Shown here: positions 26,853 through 35,355 of the stretch, one piece after another
Position numbering within the stretch: the first letter of the stretch is position 1
Layout: the number at the start of each line of letters is the position of its first letter
NCBI GenBank assembly: GCA_023439505.1
Contig: JAEXNR010000062.1
Location: 372,001 to 436,000 of the forward strand
Reading direction: 5' to 3'
Length of the DNA: 64,000 bases
Source: Bacillota bacterium
GTDB lineage: Bacteria > Bacillota > Clostridia > Lachnospirales > Lachnospiraceae
Program-made: the position numbers and the translations under genes
The notes under the pieces: generated by a model
The model's database searches: none
What the model saw: the letters and a program-made list of their open reading frames with translations, nothing else
Told to the model about the DNA's origin: nothing

Positions 26853-27846
26853 AAAAAGCCATATTATTCCCATCCTGATCATCTTATTGATTTTCAGCTC
26901 TTTTGCAACCAGCATTGTTTATTTTACGAACTACACCAGAAATACTGATAAGAGTGAGCTGGATATATCAAAGCACTATGTGGCTGTTATTGCAAAATCT
27001 ACAACCTCTGCCTTCTGGAAGTCGGTAAGGGCGGGCACCAACGCAGCCAGTACAGAATATAATCTGACGATGACGTTTGAAGGACCGGAAAATGAAGTGG
27101 ATTATGAAGAACAGAATACACTAATCCACCAAGCGGTAAAAAACGGAGCGAAAGCAATCGTATTTTCTGCCTCTGATTTTAACGGTAATGCCCAGGCGAT
27201 TAACGATGCTGCGAGGCAGGGAGTTAAAATAGTGGTGATAGACAGTGATGTTAACAGCAATCTGGTCAGCTGCCGTATCAGTACCGATAACTATAGGGCC
27301 GGTTATATGGCGGGGAGGGCGTCCCTTACCGCCAAAGAGGACAGTATTAATATCGGTATTGTAAATTTTGAGAAAAATTCGGCCAACGGACAGCAAAGGG
27401 AGGAAGGTTTTCGCGATGCCGTTGCCCTCGACCAAAGGGCCAAAATAGTGGATGCGGTTAATGCCAATTCCACCACGGAAGCAGCGCAGAGTGAGACTAT
27501 AAAAATGTTGAAGGAGCATCCGGAAATTAATGTGATTACTGCACTTAATGAGTGGACTTCTCTGGGCGCGGGAAATGCAATTGCGCAGTTAAAACTGGAG
27601 GAGCAGACAACGGTTGTTGCGTTTGACAGTAATATTATCTCTGTTGGGATGTTAGAGACAGGGGAAGTGGATGCCTTAATCGTACAGGACCCGTTTGCTA
27701 TGGGATATCTGGGTGTGGAATGTGCCTATAATCTGATCCAGGGGATAGAGCCGGAAGCCCAGACAGTGGATACGGCTACAACACTGGTTACCAGGGATAA
27801 TATGTTTGAGGAAGGCATACAAAGAATTATTTTTCCGTTTAATTAA
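26839..27846 (+). CDS. membrane-anchored sugar-binding sensor protein (XylFII-like)
   Basis: This 335-residue protein has a PBP1/sugar-binding domain (Peripla_BP_4: KSTTSAFWKSVRAGTNAAS, VVIDSDVNSNL, RISTDNYRAGYMAGR, VVAFDSNI). In place of a lipobox it has an uncleaved-looking membrane helix (about residues 8-30). It overlaps the kinase gene. In the described XylFII-LytS-YesN system of clostridia, a similar anchored binding protein detects D-xylose for the LytS kinase. The neighbouring mgl genes suggest galactose, glucose or a related hexose instead. An 8-bp hairpin (27849-27856 with 27863-27870) follows the stop. Confidence 0.85.
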   Translation: MKQNRKSHIIPILIILLIFSSFATSIVYFTNYTRNTDKSELDISKHYVAVIAKSTTSAFWKSVRAGTNAASTEYNLTMTFEGPENEVDYEEQNTLIHQAVKNGAKAIVFSASDFNGNAQAINDAARQGVKIVVIDSDVNSNLVSCRISTDNYRAGYMAGRASLTAKEDSINIGIVNFEKNSANGQQREEGFRDAVALDQRAKIVDAVNANSTTEAAQSETIKMLKEHPEINVITALNEWTSLGAGNAIAQLKLEEQTTVVAFDSNIISVGMLETGEVDALIVQDPFAMGYLGVECAYNLIQGIEPEAQTVDTATTLVTRDNMFEEGIQRIIFPFN

Positions 27847-28005
27847 TTGGTAAAATATTACGATTTTACCCTTAAATGTTCAAAAATTTACGATCCTTAA
27901 ATTCTTGAGCATTTTATTATGTAATTTTCTAACAAATTTATAAAATATTGTAAAATAACTTGTACAAAATAATAAAAAAGCGTATCAAAATCATAAGAAT
28001 TCTCA

Positions 28006-28034
28006 TGGAATATGCACAAAACCGGTGTTATACT
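28006..28034 (+). promoter_or_regulatory. probable activator-dependent promoter of mglBAC
   Basis: TATACT (28029-28034) has a poor -35 TGGAAT (28006-28011) at 17 bp. A weak -35 suits a promoter needing an activator such as the YesN protein upstream. The 235 bp between 27847 and 28082 are otherwise very AT-rich with no clear operator. Confidence 0.45.
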
Positions 28035-28082
28035 CTTCCTGTAGTTGGTTTAAAATAAGAAAATAAAGGGAGGATTTATTTT

Positions 28083-29282
28083 ATGAGTAAAAAGATGATT
28101 GCAGTCCTTATTTGTCTGGTGATGGTTTTTGGAATGATAGGCTGTGGCAGCTCATCTGACAAAGATAAGGATAATACGCCAACAACCAAAGATACTGCAG
28201 ATACGAGTAAGGATACGCCGGCTGATACCGGTGCTACAAAGGACACTGCTGACAAAGCAGCAGATAAGTCCAATGCGAACATTGCTGTGTTTTATTACAC
28301 TTACTCTGATACCTATATCTCTTCGGTGCGTACCGCACTGGATACTGCTCTGAAGAATCTGGGGGTGACCTATCAGGATTATGACAGCAACAGTAATCAA
28401 ACAACGCAGAACGAGCAGATTGATACAGCGATCAGTACAGGCGCAACACTTTTAATTGTAAATATTGTAACCTCCGGTTCCGTGGATGCTTCCCAGGCAA
28501 TTGTTGATAAAGCTTCGGCAGCCGGAATTCCGGTAGTATTCTTCAATCGTGCTGTTGAAGGCGATAAGGATGAAGGAACCGTTCTTGGAAGCTATGACAA
28601 ATGTGCGTTTGTAGGAACGGATGCGCCCGAAGCCGGTCATATGCAGGGCAAATTGATTGGTGATTATCTTGTGAAGAATTATGATGCCGTTGATTTAAAT
28701 GGTGACGGGGAAATCTCTTATGCAATGTTTATGGGACAGTTGGGTAATGTAGAGGCAATTTATCGTACCCAGTATTCAGTAGAAGATGCCAACGCAATTC
28801 TTAAAGAAAACGGACATAAGGAATTAAAGTATTTTGATCCCTCCAACTCAGACTGTTATCAGGTTGATCAGGATGGTAACTGGAGTGCAACTGCAGCAAA
28901 TAACTACATGACAACAAACCTCTCCCAGTATAACGAAGAGAATAAAAACATGATAGAGCTGATTATCTGTAACAATGATGGAATGGCGGAAGGTGCGATC
29001 TCAGCACTCAATGACAAGGGATATAATCTGGGGGATGGCAGCTCCAAGACAATTCCTGTATTTGGTGTAGATGCTACCGATGCTGCAAAGCAGCTGATCT
29101 CAGATGGTAAGATGATCGGTACCATCAAGCAGGATGCACAGGGAATGGCTGACTGTATCGCCTTCCTGGCAGGAAACAGTACATCGGGCAAGGCTCTGAT
29201 GGATGGAACATCTTCCTATAATATCTCTGATAAAGTGGCCAATAAGATTTATATTCCTTACGGAACCTATACAGGAGAATAA
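28083..29282 (+). CDS. mglB: galactose/methyl-galactoside ABC transporter, binding lipoprotein MglB
   Basis: This 399-residue lipoprotein has a signal peptide ending in GMIGCGSS, a linker rich in Thr, Asp and Lys (residues 22-60), and a PBP1-type sugar-binding domain. The DLNGDGEIS loop matches the EF-hand-like calcium site of E. coli galactose/glucose-binding protein (MglB) and is followed by the same Arg-Thr region. NNDGMAEGAISAL and PVFGVDATDAA also match MglB. It binds galactose, glucose or methyl-galactosides outside the cell. RBS GGAGG precedes the ATG. Binding protein, ATPase and permease are ordered mglB-mglA-mglC. Confidence 0.92.
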   Translation: MSKKMIAVLICLVMVFGMIGCGSSSDKDKDNTPTTKDTADTSKDTPADTGATKDTADKAADKSNANIAVFYYTYSDTYISSVRTALDTALKNLGVTYQDYDSNSNQTTQNEQIDTAISTGATLLIVNIVTSGSVDASQAIVDKASAAGIPVVFFNRAVEGDKDEGTVLGSYDKCAFVGTDAPEAGHMQGKLIGDYLVKNYDAVDLNGDGEISYAMFMGQLGNVEAIYRTQYSVEDANAILKENGHKELKYFDPSNSDCYQVDQDGNWSATAANNYMTTNLSQYNEENKNMIELIICNNDGMAEGAISALNDKGYNLGDGSSKTIPVFGVDATDAAKQLISDGKMIGTIKQDAQGMADCIAFLAGNSTSGKALMDGTSSYNISDKVANKIYIPYGTYTGE

Positions 29283-29312
29283 TCCAGCCGTAATCGAAGC
29301 GAATACATTAGA

Positions 29313-29345
29313 GGCGACCGCCGGATTGGTGGCGGTTGCCTTTTT
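29313..29345 (+). terminator. terminator-like hairpin between mglB and mglA
   Basis: GGCGACCGCC (29313-29322) pairs with GGCGGTTGCC (29331-29340) with one G-U pair, followed by five T. Partial termination here would give more MglB than MglA and MglC. Confidence 0.75.
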
Positions 29346-29402
29346 CGTACAGGAGGAATGAAAGCCTTCCCGGCTGGCATTCGATAGGAGAATGGAGGGC
29401 AG

Positions 29403-30905
29403 ATGATGGAGCATGATGTTGTATTGTACATGAAAGACATAAGCAAGGAATTTCCCGGTGTCAAGGCACTGAATCATGTTTCTTTGACAGTAAAGCGCGG
29501 AACCGTGCACGCACTGATGGGGGAAAATGGTGCAGGAAAATCAACGCTGATGAAGTGTTTGTTTGGTGTTTATATGAAAAATGGCGGTCAGATTTTTCTG
29601 GATGGAAAAGAAGTGAACTTTAGAAGTTCAAAGGAAGCATTGGAAAACGGTGTGGCCATGGTACATCAGGAATTAAATCAGGCACTGAAACGAAATGTTA
29701 TGGATAATATCTGGCTTGGACGATATCCAAAGCGATTTGGTGTTATGGTAAATGAAAAGAAAATCTATGAAGATACGAAGAAGATATTTCAGGAACTGGG
29801 AATTGAAATTAATCCGAAGCAAATTATGAGAACCATGCCGGTATCTCAGAGGCAGATGGCTGAAATTGCAAAAGCAGTGTCCTTTCATTCGAAAGTTATT
29901 GTGTTTGATGAACCGACTTCTTCCCTGACGGAAGAGGAAGTAGAACATTTATTTAAAATAATAAATATGTTAAGAGACCGTGGATGTGCCATCGTATATA
30001 TTTCCCACAAGATGGGAGAGATTCTTAGAATTTCTGATGAAGTTACCATCATGCGTGATGGGATGTGGGTAGCGACAAAGCCTGCAAATGAACTTACGAC
30101 TGCTGAGATCATCCGCCTGATGGTGGGAAGAGAATTAAGCAATCAGTTTCCGCCAAAAACCAGTCATGCGGGAGAAATAGCACTGGAAGTGGAACGTCTG
30201 ACAGCGCAGTATTCGTTGTTACAGGATGTCTCTTTTTGTGTCAGGAAGGGTGAAATTGTAGGTCTCGCAGGTCTTGACGGCAGCGGCAGAACAGAAACTC
30301 TGGAAAATATATTTGGGACCGCCGCCAGAAAATACGGAACCATCCGGCTAGACGGCAAAGTAATGAAAAACAGAAATTCCAGAGAATCCATTGGCAACGG
30401 CTTCGCCCTTCTGACAGAGGAGCGGCGTGCAACGGGAATTTTTAATATTTTGAGTATCAAAGAAAATTCCGTCATCTCAAGTCTAAAAAAGCATAAAAAA
30501 TTCGGTATGTATTTAAGTGAAAAATCCATGAAAAAAGATACCCAGTGGTCAATTGAAGCAATGAGAACCAAGACACCGACGCAGGAGACCAAGATCAGAG
30601 CATTATCAGGCGGTAACCAACAGAAGGTGATTATAGGAAGATGGCTGCTGACAGACCCGGAGGTATTACTGTTAGATGAGCCCACCAGAGGAATCGATGT
30701 AGGTGCAAAATATGAGATTTATCAATTAATTCTGGATCTGGCCAAACGCGGTAAAGTTGTTATCATGGTTTCTTCTGAGATGCCGGAGCTGCTGGGCGTT
30801 TGTGACAGAATTATCGTATTGTCCGGCGGACGTCTGGCAGGGGAAGTGAATGCTGCAACTGCAACCCAGGAAGAGATTATGACCCTTGCGGCAAAATATG
30901 TTTAA
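29403..30905 (+). CDS. mglA: galactose/methyl-galactoside ABC transporter, ATPase MglA
   Basis: This 500-residue ATPase has two ABC cassettes. The first has GENGAGKST, the degenerate signature MPVSQRQMAEI and Walker B VIFDEPTSSLT. The second has a weak P-loop (GLDGSGRTE), LSGGNQQK and LLLDEPTRGIDVGA. LTEERRATGIF is the MglA/RbsA-type linker motif. It energises import of the sugar bound by MglB. GGAGG precedes tandem ATG codons. Downstream mglC starts 15 bp after the stop. Confidence 0.94.
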   Translation: MMEHDVVLYMKDISKEFPGVKALNHVSLTVKRGTVHALMGENGAGKSTLMKCLFGVYMKNGGQIFLDGKEVNFRSSKEALENGVAMVHQELNQALKRNVMDNIWLGRYPKRFGVMVNEKKIYEDTKKIFQELGIEINPKQIMRTMPVSQRQMAEIAKAVSFHSKVIVFDEPTSSLTEEEVEHLFKIINMLRDRGCAIVYISHKMGEILRISDEVTIMRDGMWVATKPANELTTAEIIRLMVGRELSNQFPPKTSHAGEIALEVERLTAQYSLLQDVSFCVRKGEIVGLAGLDGSGRTETLENIFGTAARKYGTIRLDGKVMKNRNSRESIGNGFALLTEERRATGIFNILSIKENSVISSLKKHKKFGMYLSEKSMKKDTQWSIEAMRTKTPTQETKIRALSGGNQQKVIIGRWLLTDPEVLLLDEPTRGIDVGAKYEIYQLILDLAKRGKVVIMVSSEMPELLGVCDRIIVLSGGRLAGEVNAATATQEEIMTLAAKYV

Positions 30906-30919
30906 GGAGGCTATGCAGG

Positions 30920-31990
30920 ATGAAAACAGTAGAAAATATCAAACAACGTTATACCGCTTATCAGGAACTGGATGCAAAAGATAAAAGAACCTACTGGAAG
31001 GAATTACTGATTAATAATGCGCTGTACATATTGCTTTTAATCGCAATTATCTATACCTATACACAAAACCACAGATTTCTTTCCACAAACTCCATCGTTA
31101 ATATTATTTCCCTGTCCGCAGCGAATATCCCCATTGCCTGCGGCATTGCGGGAACGATTGTATTGACCGGAACTGATTTATCCGCCGGACGTGTAGTGGG
31201 TCTGACCGCCTGTGTATCAGCATCCCTTTTGCAATCCGTAAGTTATGCAACAAAAATGTTTCCGGGACTTCCGGTTATGCCGATTCCGGTTGTGATCCTG
31301 ATTGTTATTCTGATTGGCGGTGTCATTGGATGGGTGAACGGCTTCTTTGTAGCCAAATTCAATCTGCATCCGTTTATTGTGACTCTGGCTACCCAATTAA
31401 TTGTTTACGGAATTCTCCTGATGTATATTATGATCAATGGCAATAATGGACAGCCGTTGTCCGGGTTGGACAATTCCTTTAAAAGCTTTGTCACAGGAAG
31501 TATCATCTCGGTTGGTAAAGTGCCCATTCCGAATTATGTATGGTATGCATGTGCAATCATTGCGATTATGTGGTTTATATGGAATAAGACTGCCTTTGGC
31601 AAGTATATGTTTGCCGTGGGCTCCAATCCGGAAGCAGCCAATGTCTCCGGTGTGAATGTAATGAAAACAACCATTCTGGTCCATACCCTTGCCGGTTGTA
31701 TGTATGGGATTACAGGCTTTATCGAGTCTGCCCGTATCGGTTCCAATACAGCCAATACAGGGCTTAACTATGAGTGTGATGCCATAGCAGCCTGCGTCAT
31801 CGGCGGGGTGTCCTTTGTCGGCGGTACCGGCAAAATCAGTGGTGTCGTACTGGGTGTGTTTTTACTTCGAATTATTTTCGTAGCATTGAATTTCCTTGCA
31901 ATTAATCAAAATCTTCAATATATCATCAAGGGGTTAATTATTCTGATTGCCTGTGCAATCGATATGAGAAAGTATCTGGTTCGGAAATAA
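30920..31990 (+). CDS. mglC: galactose/methyl-galactoside ABC transporter, permease MglC
   Basis: This 356-residue permease of the BPD_transp_2 family has about nine to ten membrane segments. IACGIAGTIVLTGTDLSAGRVVGL is the family motif, and CDAIAACVIGGVSFVGGTGKISGV is the C-terminal MglC/RbsC motif. An extra soluble N-terminus of about 35 residues precedes the first helix. RBS AAGGAGG precedes the ATG. Confidence 0.94.
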   Translation: MKTVENIKQRYTAYQELDAKDKRTYWKELLINNALYILLLIAIIYTYTQNHRFLSTNSIVNIISLSAANIPIACGIAGTIVLTGTDLSAGRVVGLTACVSASLLQSVSYATKMFPGLPVMPIPVVILIVILIGGVIGWVNGFFVAKFNLHPFIVTLATQLIVYGILLMYIMINGNNGQPLSGLDNSFKSFVTGSIISVGKVPIPNYVWYACAIIAIMWFIWNKTAFGKYMFAVGSNPEAANVSGVNVMKTTILVHTLAGCMYGITGFIESARIGSNTANTGLNYECDAIAACVIGGVSFVGGTGKISGVVLGVFLLRIIFVALNFLAINQNLQYIIKGLIILIACAIDMRKYLVRK

Positions 31991-32015
31991 CAGATCATGG
32001 AAGGGGACTGCCGGA

Positions 32016-32249
32016 ATGAAAGAAAAAGCAAGATCAGCCATTTATATCATGGCGGGATGTTATCTGATCCTGCTGGATTATAGTATGATAAAGGATTTAC
32101 CGCAGAGCAGCGGAGGGGAACGGCTTCTGATGATGGTCTTTTCCTTTGTATTTGGAGTAATGAGTATTGGGCTGATGGGATTTGGTGTGTATTTATATAG
32201 AAAGTCATATATAAGAGGAAAGAAAGGCGAAGGAAAAAGTAACTCCTAG
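32016..32249 (+). CDS. small two-helix membrane protein of the mgl operon (unknown)
   Basis: This 77-residue protein has two hydrophobic segments (about 8-24 and 37-60) and a lysine/arginine-rich tail. I do not recognise a family. It follows mglC by 25 bp on the same strand, has GAAGGGG upstream and precedes the operon terminator, so it is probably translated. A role as accessory subunit is only a guess. Confidence 0.6.
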   Translation: MKEKARSAIYIMAGCYLILLDYSMIKDLPQSSGGERLLMMVFSFVFGVMSIGLMGFGVYLYRKSYIRGKKGEGKSNS

Positions 32250-32284
32250 AAAATAAGTGCTGGTTCTTAAAAACATTGATATCC

Positions 32285-32314
32285 GGATATGGGCCAAGGC
32301 CCATATCCTTTTTT
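32285..32314 (+). terminator. intrinsic terminator of the mgl operon
   Basis: GGATATGGGC (32285-32294) pairs perfectly with GCCCATATCC (32299-32308) around CAAG, followed by six T. Confidence 0.93.
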
Positions 32315-32347
32315 GGTTCAGTGGAACAGCCCGCTGCTTCATCTTGT

Positions 32348-32596
32348 TTATTCGCTCTGATTGATACAGGAATTTAGTAATTGATAGGGATATTGGGTAC
32401 CGCATTGATTGCATTCAATATAGGTTCTGGTATCCTTTTGTTCCCGGTTATCATATAAGTAGGATTGAAATTCTTCGGAATTCTTCAAACCCGGTGCATC
32501 TGAGTCCAGGATATAGGAGTAAACATAACTAGCTTCATAGCGAAGGGTAAGATTCGTACAATTACAAACAGGGCATTGGTAATGCTTCATTTCCAT
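32348..32596 (-). CDS. small zinc-ribbon protein (unknown function)
   Basis: This 82-residue protein has a CPVC pair near the N-terminus and a CNQC pair near residue 66, the spacing of a zinc ribbon with a long insert. Between them is an acidic, tyrosine-rich stretch. AGAGG lies 9 bp before the ATG. No family name is recognised. It is convergent with the mgl operon and downstream of the hydrolase gene at 32763, with 166 bp between. Confidence 0.62.
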   Translation of the reverse strand: MEMKHYQCPVCNCTNLTLRYEASYVYSYILDSDAPGLKNSEEFQSYLYDNREQKDTRTYIECNQCGTQYPYQLLNSCINQSE

Positions 32597-32762
32597 GGGA
32601 TATAACCTCTTTTTTATACTGTTCTATTTATGACAAGAGAAACACTTTGACGGTAATCTTGCTTATGATACTAGCTTAACCTGATATTTTAACTTTATGC
32701 CTCACGGAACTATTTTCCCAAAGGTTGCGTATGGTAAGAGGTTTGTTTCGCGGGCAAGATTG

Positions 32763-33476
32763 CTAGTGAGTAAAACTTAAAATAAAATTTCTGAATCTCA
32801 TCCATCCCATTTCTGAGAGATCACAATGTGCTCTTTCTGCAATGGTTAAATATTCTATCGTATGATCAATTTCACGCATAGCCGTTACAAAAACATCCGA
32901 ATGCCGATGGATGGCGACAGCCTGATCCTCCGTACAGTGTGCAATAAAATAGGGAATACGGGGCATATTCATCACCTGGTGAAACGGGGATGCTGTTTCG
33001 AGTGCCCTCTCAAAGGGCATATCATAGCCGGAAAAGGCATGATAGAGGGTTCTGGGCAGATCCCTTCGTTCTGTGAAATGATAGGGCAGATCGCAAACAG
33101 GGCAGTTGGCTGCACAAGCACGGGGTGTTCTGGCTGCATATCTCGCATAGATCAAGGCACTCAGACCGCCCATGCTCCCCCCGCTTGAAATAATCGGTAC
33201 ATTCTCATCCAATGAATATTTCTTAAAAATAGTATCCAGGATTGCATCCACCAGGCGGACTGCAGATTGATTCATCCAGCTCCAGGGTCCATAGTATGGG
33301 AAGACATAAAGGACATTATGCCTGGCATAATATCTGGCGGCCTCAGTGTGCTCATATATCATATCATGAAAACCAAGCCCATGAAAATCCAGCAAAACCG
33401 CTTTCCATGGTTGATCACAAAGATCTTCATTGGTATAAGCAAAAAGGGATAGATTGTTTGTATTTATCATCGACAT
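32763..33476 (-). CDS. alpha/beta-hydrolase family protein
   Basis: This 237-residue protein is a serine hydrolase of the prolyl-oligopeptidase/esterase type. LLDFHGLGFHD forms the oxyanion region, SSGGSMGGLSAL is the nucleophile elbow, CTEDQAV supplies the Asp and ERAHCDLS the His. AAGGAG lies 12 bp before the ATG at 33476; a second ATG two codons later is equally possible. There is no signal peptide. It is divergent from the YesN gene at 33905 and may be a deacylase belonging to that glycan locus. Confidence 0.75.
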   Translation of the reverse strand: MSMINTNNLSLFAYTNEDLCDQPWKAVLLDFHGLGFHDMIYEHTEAARYYARHNVLYVFPYYGPWSWMNQSAVRLVDAILDTIFKKYSLDENVPIISSGGSMGGLSALIYARYAARTPRACAANCPVCDLPYHFTERRDLPRTLYHAFSGYDMPFERALETASPFHQVMNMPRIPYFIAHCTEDQAVAIHRHSDVFVTAMREIDHTIEYLTIAERAHCDLSEMGWMRFRNFILSFTH

Positions 33477-33904
33477 AGGATTAAAAATCTCCTTTTTGAA
33501 TTTTTCTAAGTTAAAGGAATTATGATCGAACTGGAATTATTACAGATTATAATCACCGGTAATATCAATGTAGCACAGAGTTTGAAAGCCTTTTATGGTT
33601 TTAGATAATTACTTTATGTCTCTAAATCAGATATTGGGATGTGTTTAGACAAGCTAATCATCCGATCAATACTTCAGGAATGGGGATGTTTTCATGAGAA
33701 TCGCTTCGTGCAGCATTGATATATGTCGAAAAAAGAGATATAATTATAACCAAAGAGTTCAGAAACAAAGAAATTCCGATTTGGTTTGAAACTGATTTTA
33801 TTCCATATATCACAAATTATAGTGCATTTACTTTACAAAAGCAGGTAATATAATATAAACGATGCAGACTGATATTGAGATTATTCGGAAAGGGGCACTA
33901 AAAG
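33477..33904. other. 428-bp divergent intergenic region
   Basis: The region separates the hydrolase gene from the YesN/YesM pair. The only clear signal is the promoter at 33827-33854. No ORF with a ribosome binding site and no strong hairpin is visible in the rest. Confidence 0.6.
33827..33854 (+). promoter_or_regulatory. promoter of the YesN/YesM pair
   Basis: TTTACT (33827-33832) and TATAAT (33849-33854) are spaced by 16 bp; transcription would begin about 45 bp before the response regulator start codon. Confidence 0.6.
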
Positions 33905-35341
33905 ATGTATCGTGTAATTTTAGTTGATGATGAACCATGGACCTTACAGGGAATTAGGGAGACCTTTCATTGGGAGAAGTATGGATTTGAAGTGATTGCA
34001 GCGCATACATTTGCAACAAAAGCACTGAATGATATTCTGGAGCAGAAACCGGATGTGGTATTTACGGATATCCGGATGCCGGTAATCAACGGCATAGACC
34101 TTTTGAATGAGATAAGAAAGAAAGAACTGGAAACGGAAGTAATTATCATCAGCGGTTTTGGTCAATTCGATTATGCCCAGGAGGCAATCAGGCAGGGAGC
34201 ATTTGATTATGTATTAAAACCCATTGATGATTCGGAAACAGATAAGCTTTTGGAGCGGCTGAAGAGAAAGCTGGATGCCAAATTAAATATAGAGAACAGA
34301 AGAGTAATTGAGATGTTGGTCAATGAACCGGAGGGTATTGCCCCCGAGCAATTTGGATTACATAACCGCTATGCTTATTATCAGGTCATTGCATCGGACG
34401 GTTTGGAGTATTTTGAAATTAAAGAGTTTCTGCAGCAACGCAGGGACCTGGAATTTATTGAGATTCCTTTAACGAATCGAATATATTATATCATTAATTG
34501 CATGGAAGATTTATCCGAAATAATGATCAATTATCGGTATCAAAATGGGATCGGGATCAGCAGTTTATCCGACAACTCGGATCAGATATTAGAGCTGGTC
34601 TCGCAGGCCACGATTGCTGTGTCAGAGTTTTTTATCACAAATACAAGGAGTGTATCTACATATCATGAACTTCGTTCCTCCATCTTAATCCCCTATATTT
34701 TCAGAATTACAAAAATTTTGAATGAGGGGCGCCTGGTGGATTTTAAACAGATGGTGGATGAAATCCCTGCTATGTTTCGTAAAAAAAATTACAGCGTGGA
34801 AGATTTATGTTTTCTTTGGAATCGTATTGTTATGCATGTGGAACTGATTGCCCCCGACAAAATTCAGAATTCAGCGTTGGATTTATGTGAATGGCAGCAG
34901 CTGGAGATCAAATTTGATACGCTGGAGACGATGTGTCAGACTTTGATTGACGGTGTGGATTACTGCTTTAGTCATTCCGGATATGATCCGGAAGAGGAGG
35001 ATGCATCCGGAAGTACGAACTTTACAAGCATTTTGAAGTATTTAAATCATAATTATAATAAGCAGATCAAATTAAAAGATCTGGCTCAGTTATTCTTTAT
35101 CAACAAAAATTATGCATGCTTTCTGTTTAAGAAATATACAGGGATGACTTACTCAGAATATCTGAATAAAATTAGGATGGAGCATGCAAAAGAGATGCTG
35201 GTTACCACCACATTAACCATTGCAGAGATAACGGAAAAAGCCGGGTATGTAGATTATTTTTATTTTTGTAAGCTATTTAAAAAAATTTATGGAATGACAC
35301 CTACCCAGTTCAGAAATAACCCGATGGAAATGGCCAACTAA
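33905..35341 (+). CDS. YesN-type response regulator of the large glycan locus
   Basis: This 478-residue regulator has a receiver domain (D8/D9, phospho-acceptor D55 in VFTDIRMP, LKPID), a long middle region, and a C-terminal AraC helix-turn-helix pair (LKDLAQLFFINKNYACFLFK; IAEITEKAGYVDYFYFCKLF). The kinase gene follows by 14 bp. It is the best candidate to bind the shared ATACCAAAA/ACATTTT promoter elements at 37283 and 51178. RBS AAAGGGG precedes the ATG. Confidence 0.92.
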   Translation: MYRVILVDDEPWTLQGIRETFHWEKYGFEVIAAHTFATKALNDILEQKPDVVFTDIRMPVINGIDLLNEIRKKELETEVIIISGFGQFDYAQEAIRQGAFDYVLKPIDDSETDKLLERLKRKLDAKLNIENRRVIEMLVNEPEGIAPEQFGLHNRYAYYQVIASDGLEYFEIKEFLQQRRDLEFIEIPLTNRIYYIINCMEDLSEIMINYRYQNGIGISSLSDNSDQILELVSQATIAVSEFFITNTRSVSTYHELRSSILIPYIFRITKILNEGRLVDFKQMVDEIPAMFRKKNYSVEDLCFLWNRIVMHVELIAPDKIQNSALDLCEWQQLEIKFDTLETMCQTLIDGVDYCFSHSGYDPEEEDASGSTNFTSILKYLNHNYNKQIKLKDLAQLFFINKNYACFLFKKYTGMTYSEYLNKIRMEHAKEMLVTTTLTIAEITEKAGYVDYFYFCKLFKKIYGMTPTQFRNNPMEMAN

Positions 35342-35355
35342 TTACGGGAGATAAT

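Noticed and set aside
27849..27870. Terminator after the anchored binding protein gene
   Set aside because: The 8-bp AT-rich hairpin has no T-run; mentioned only within the gene entry.
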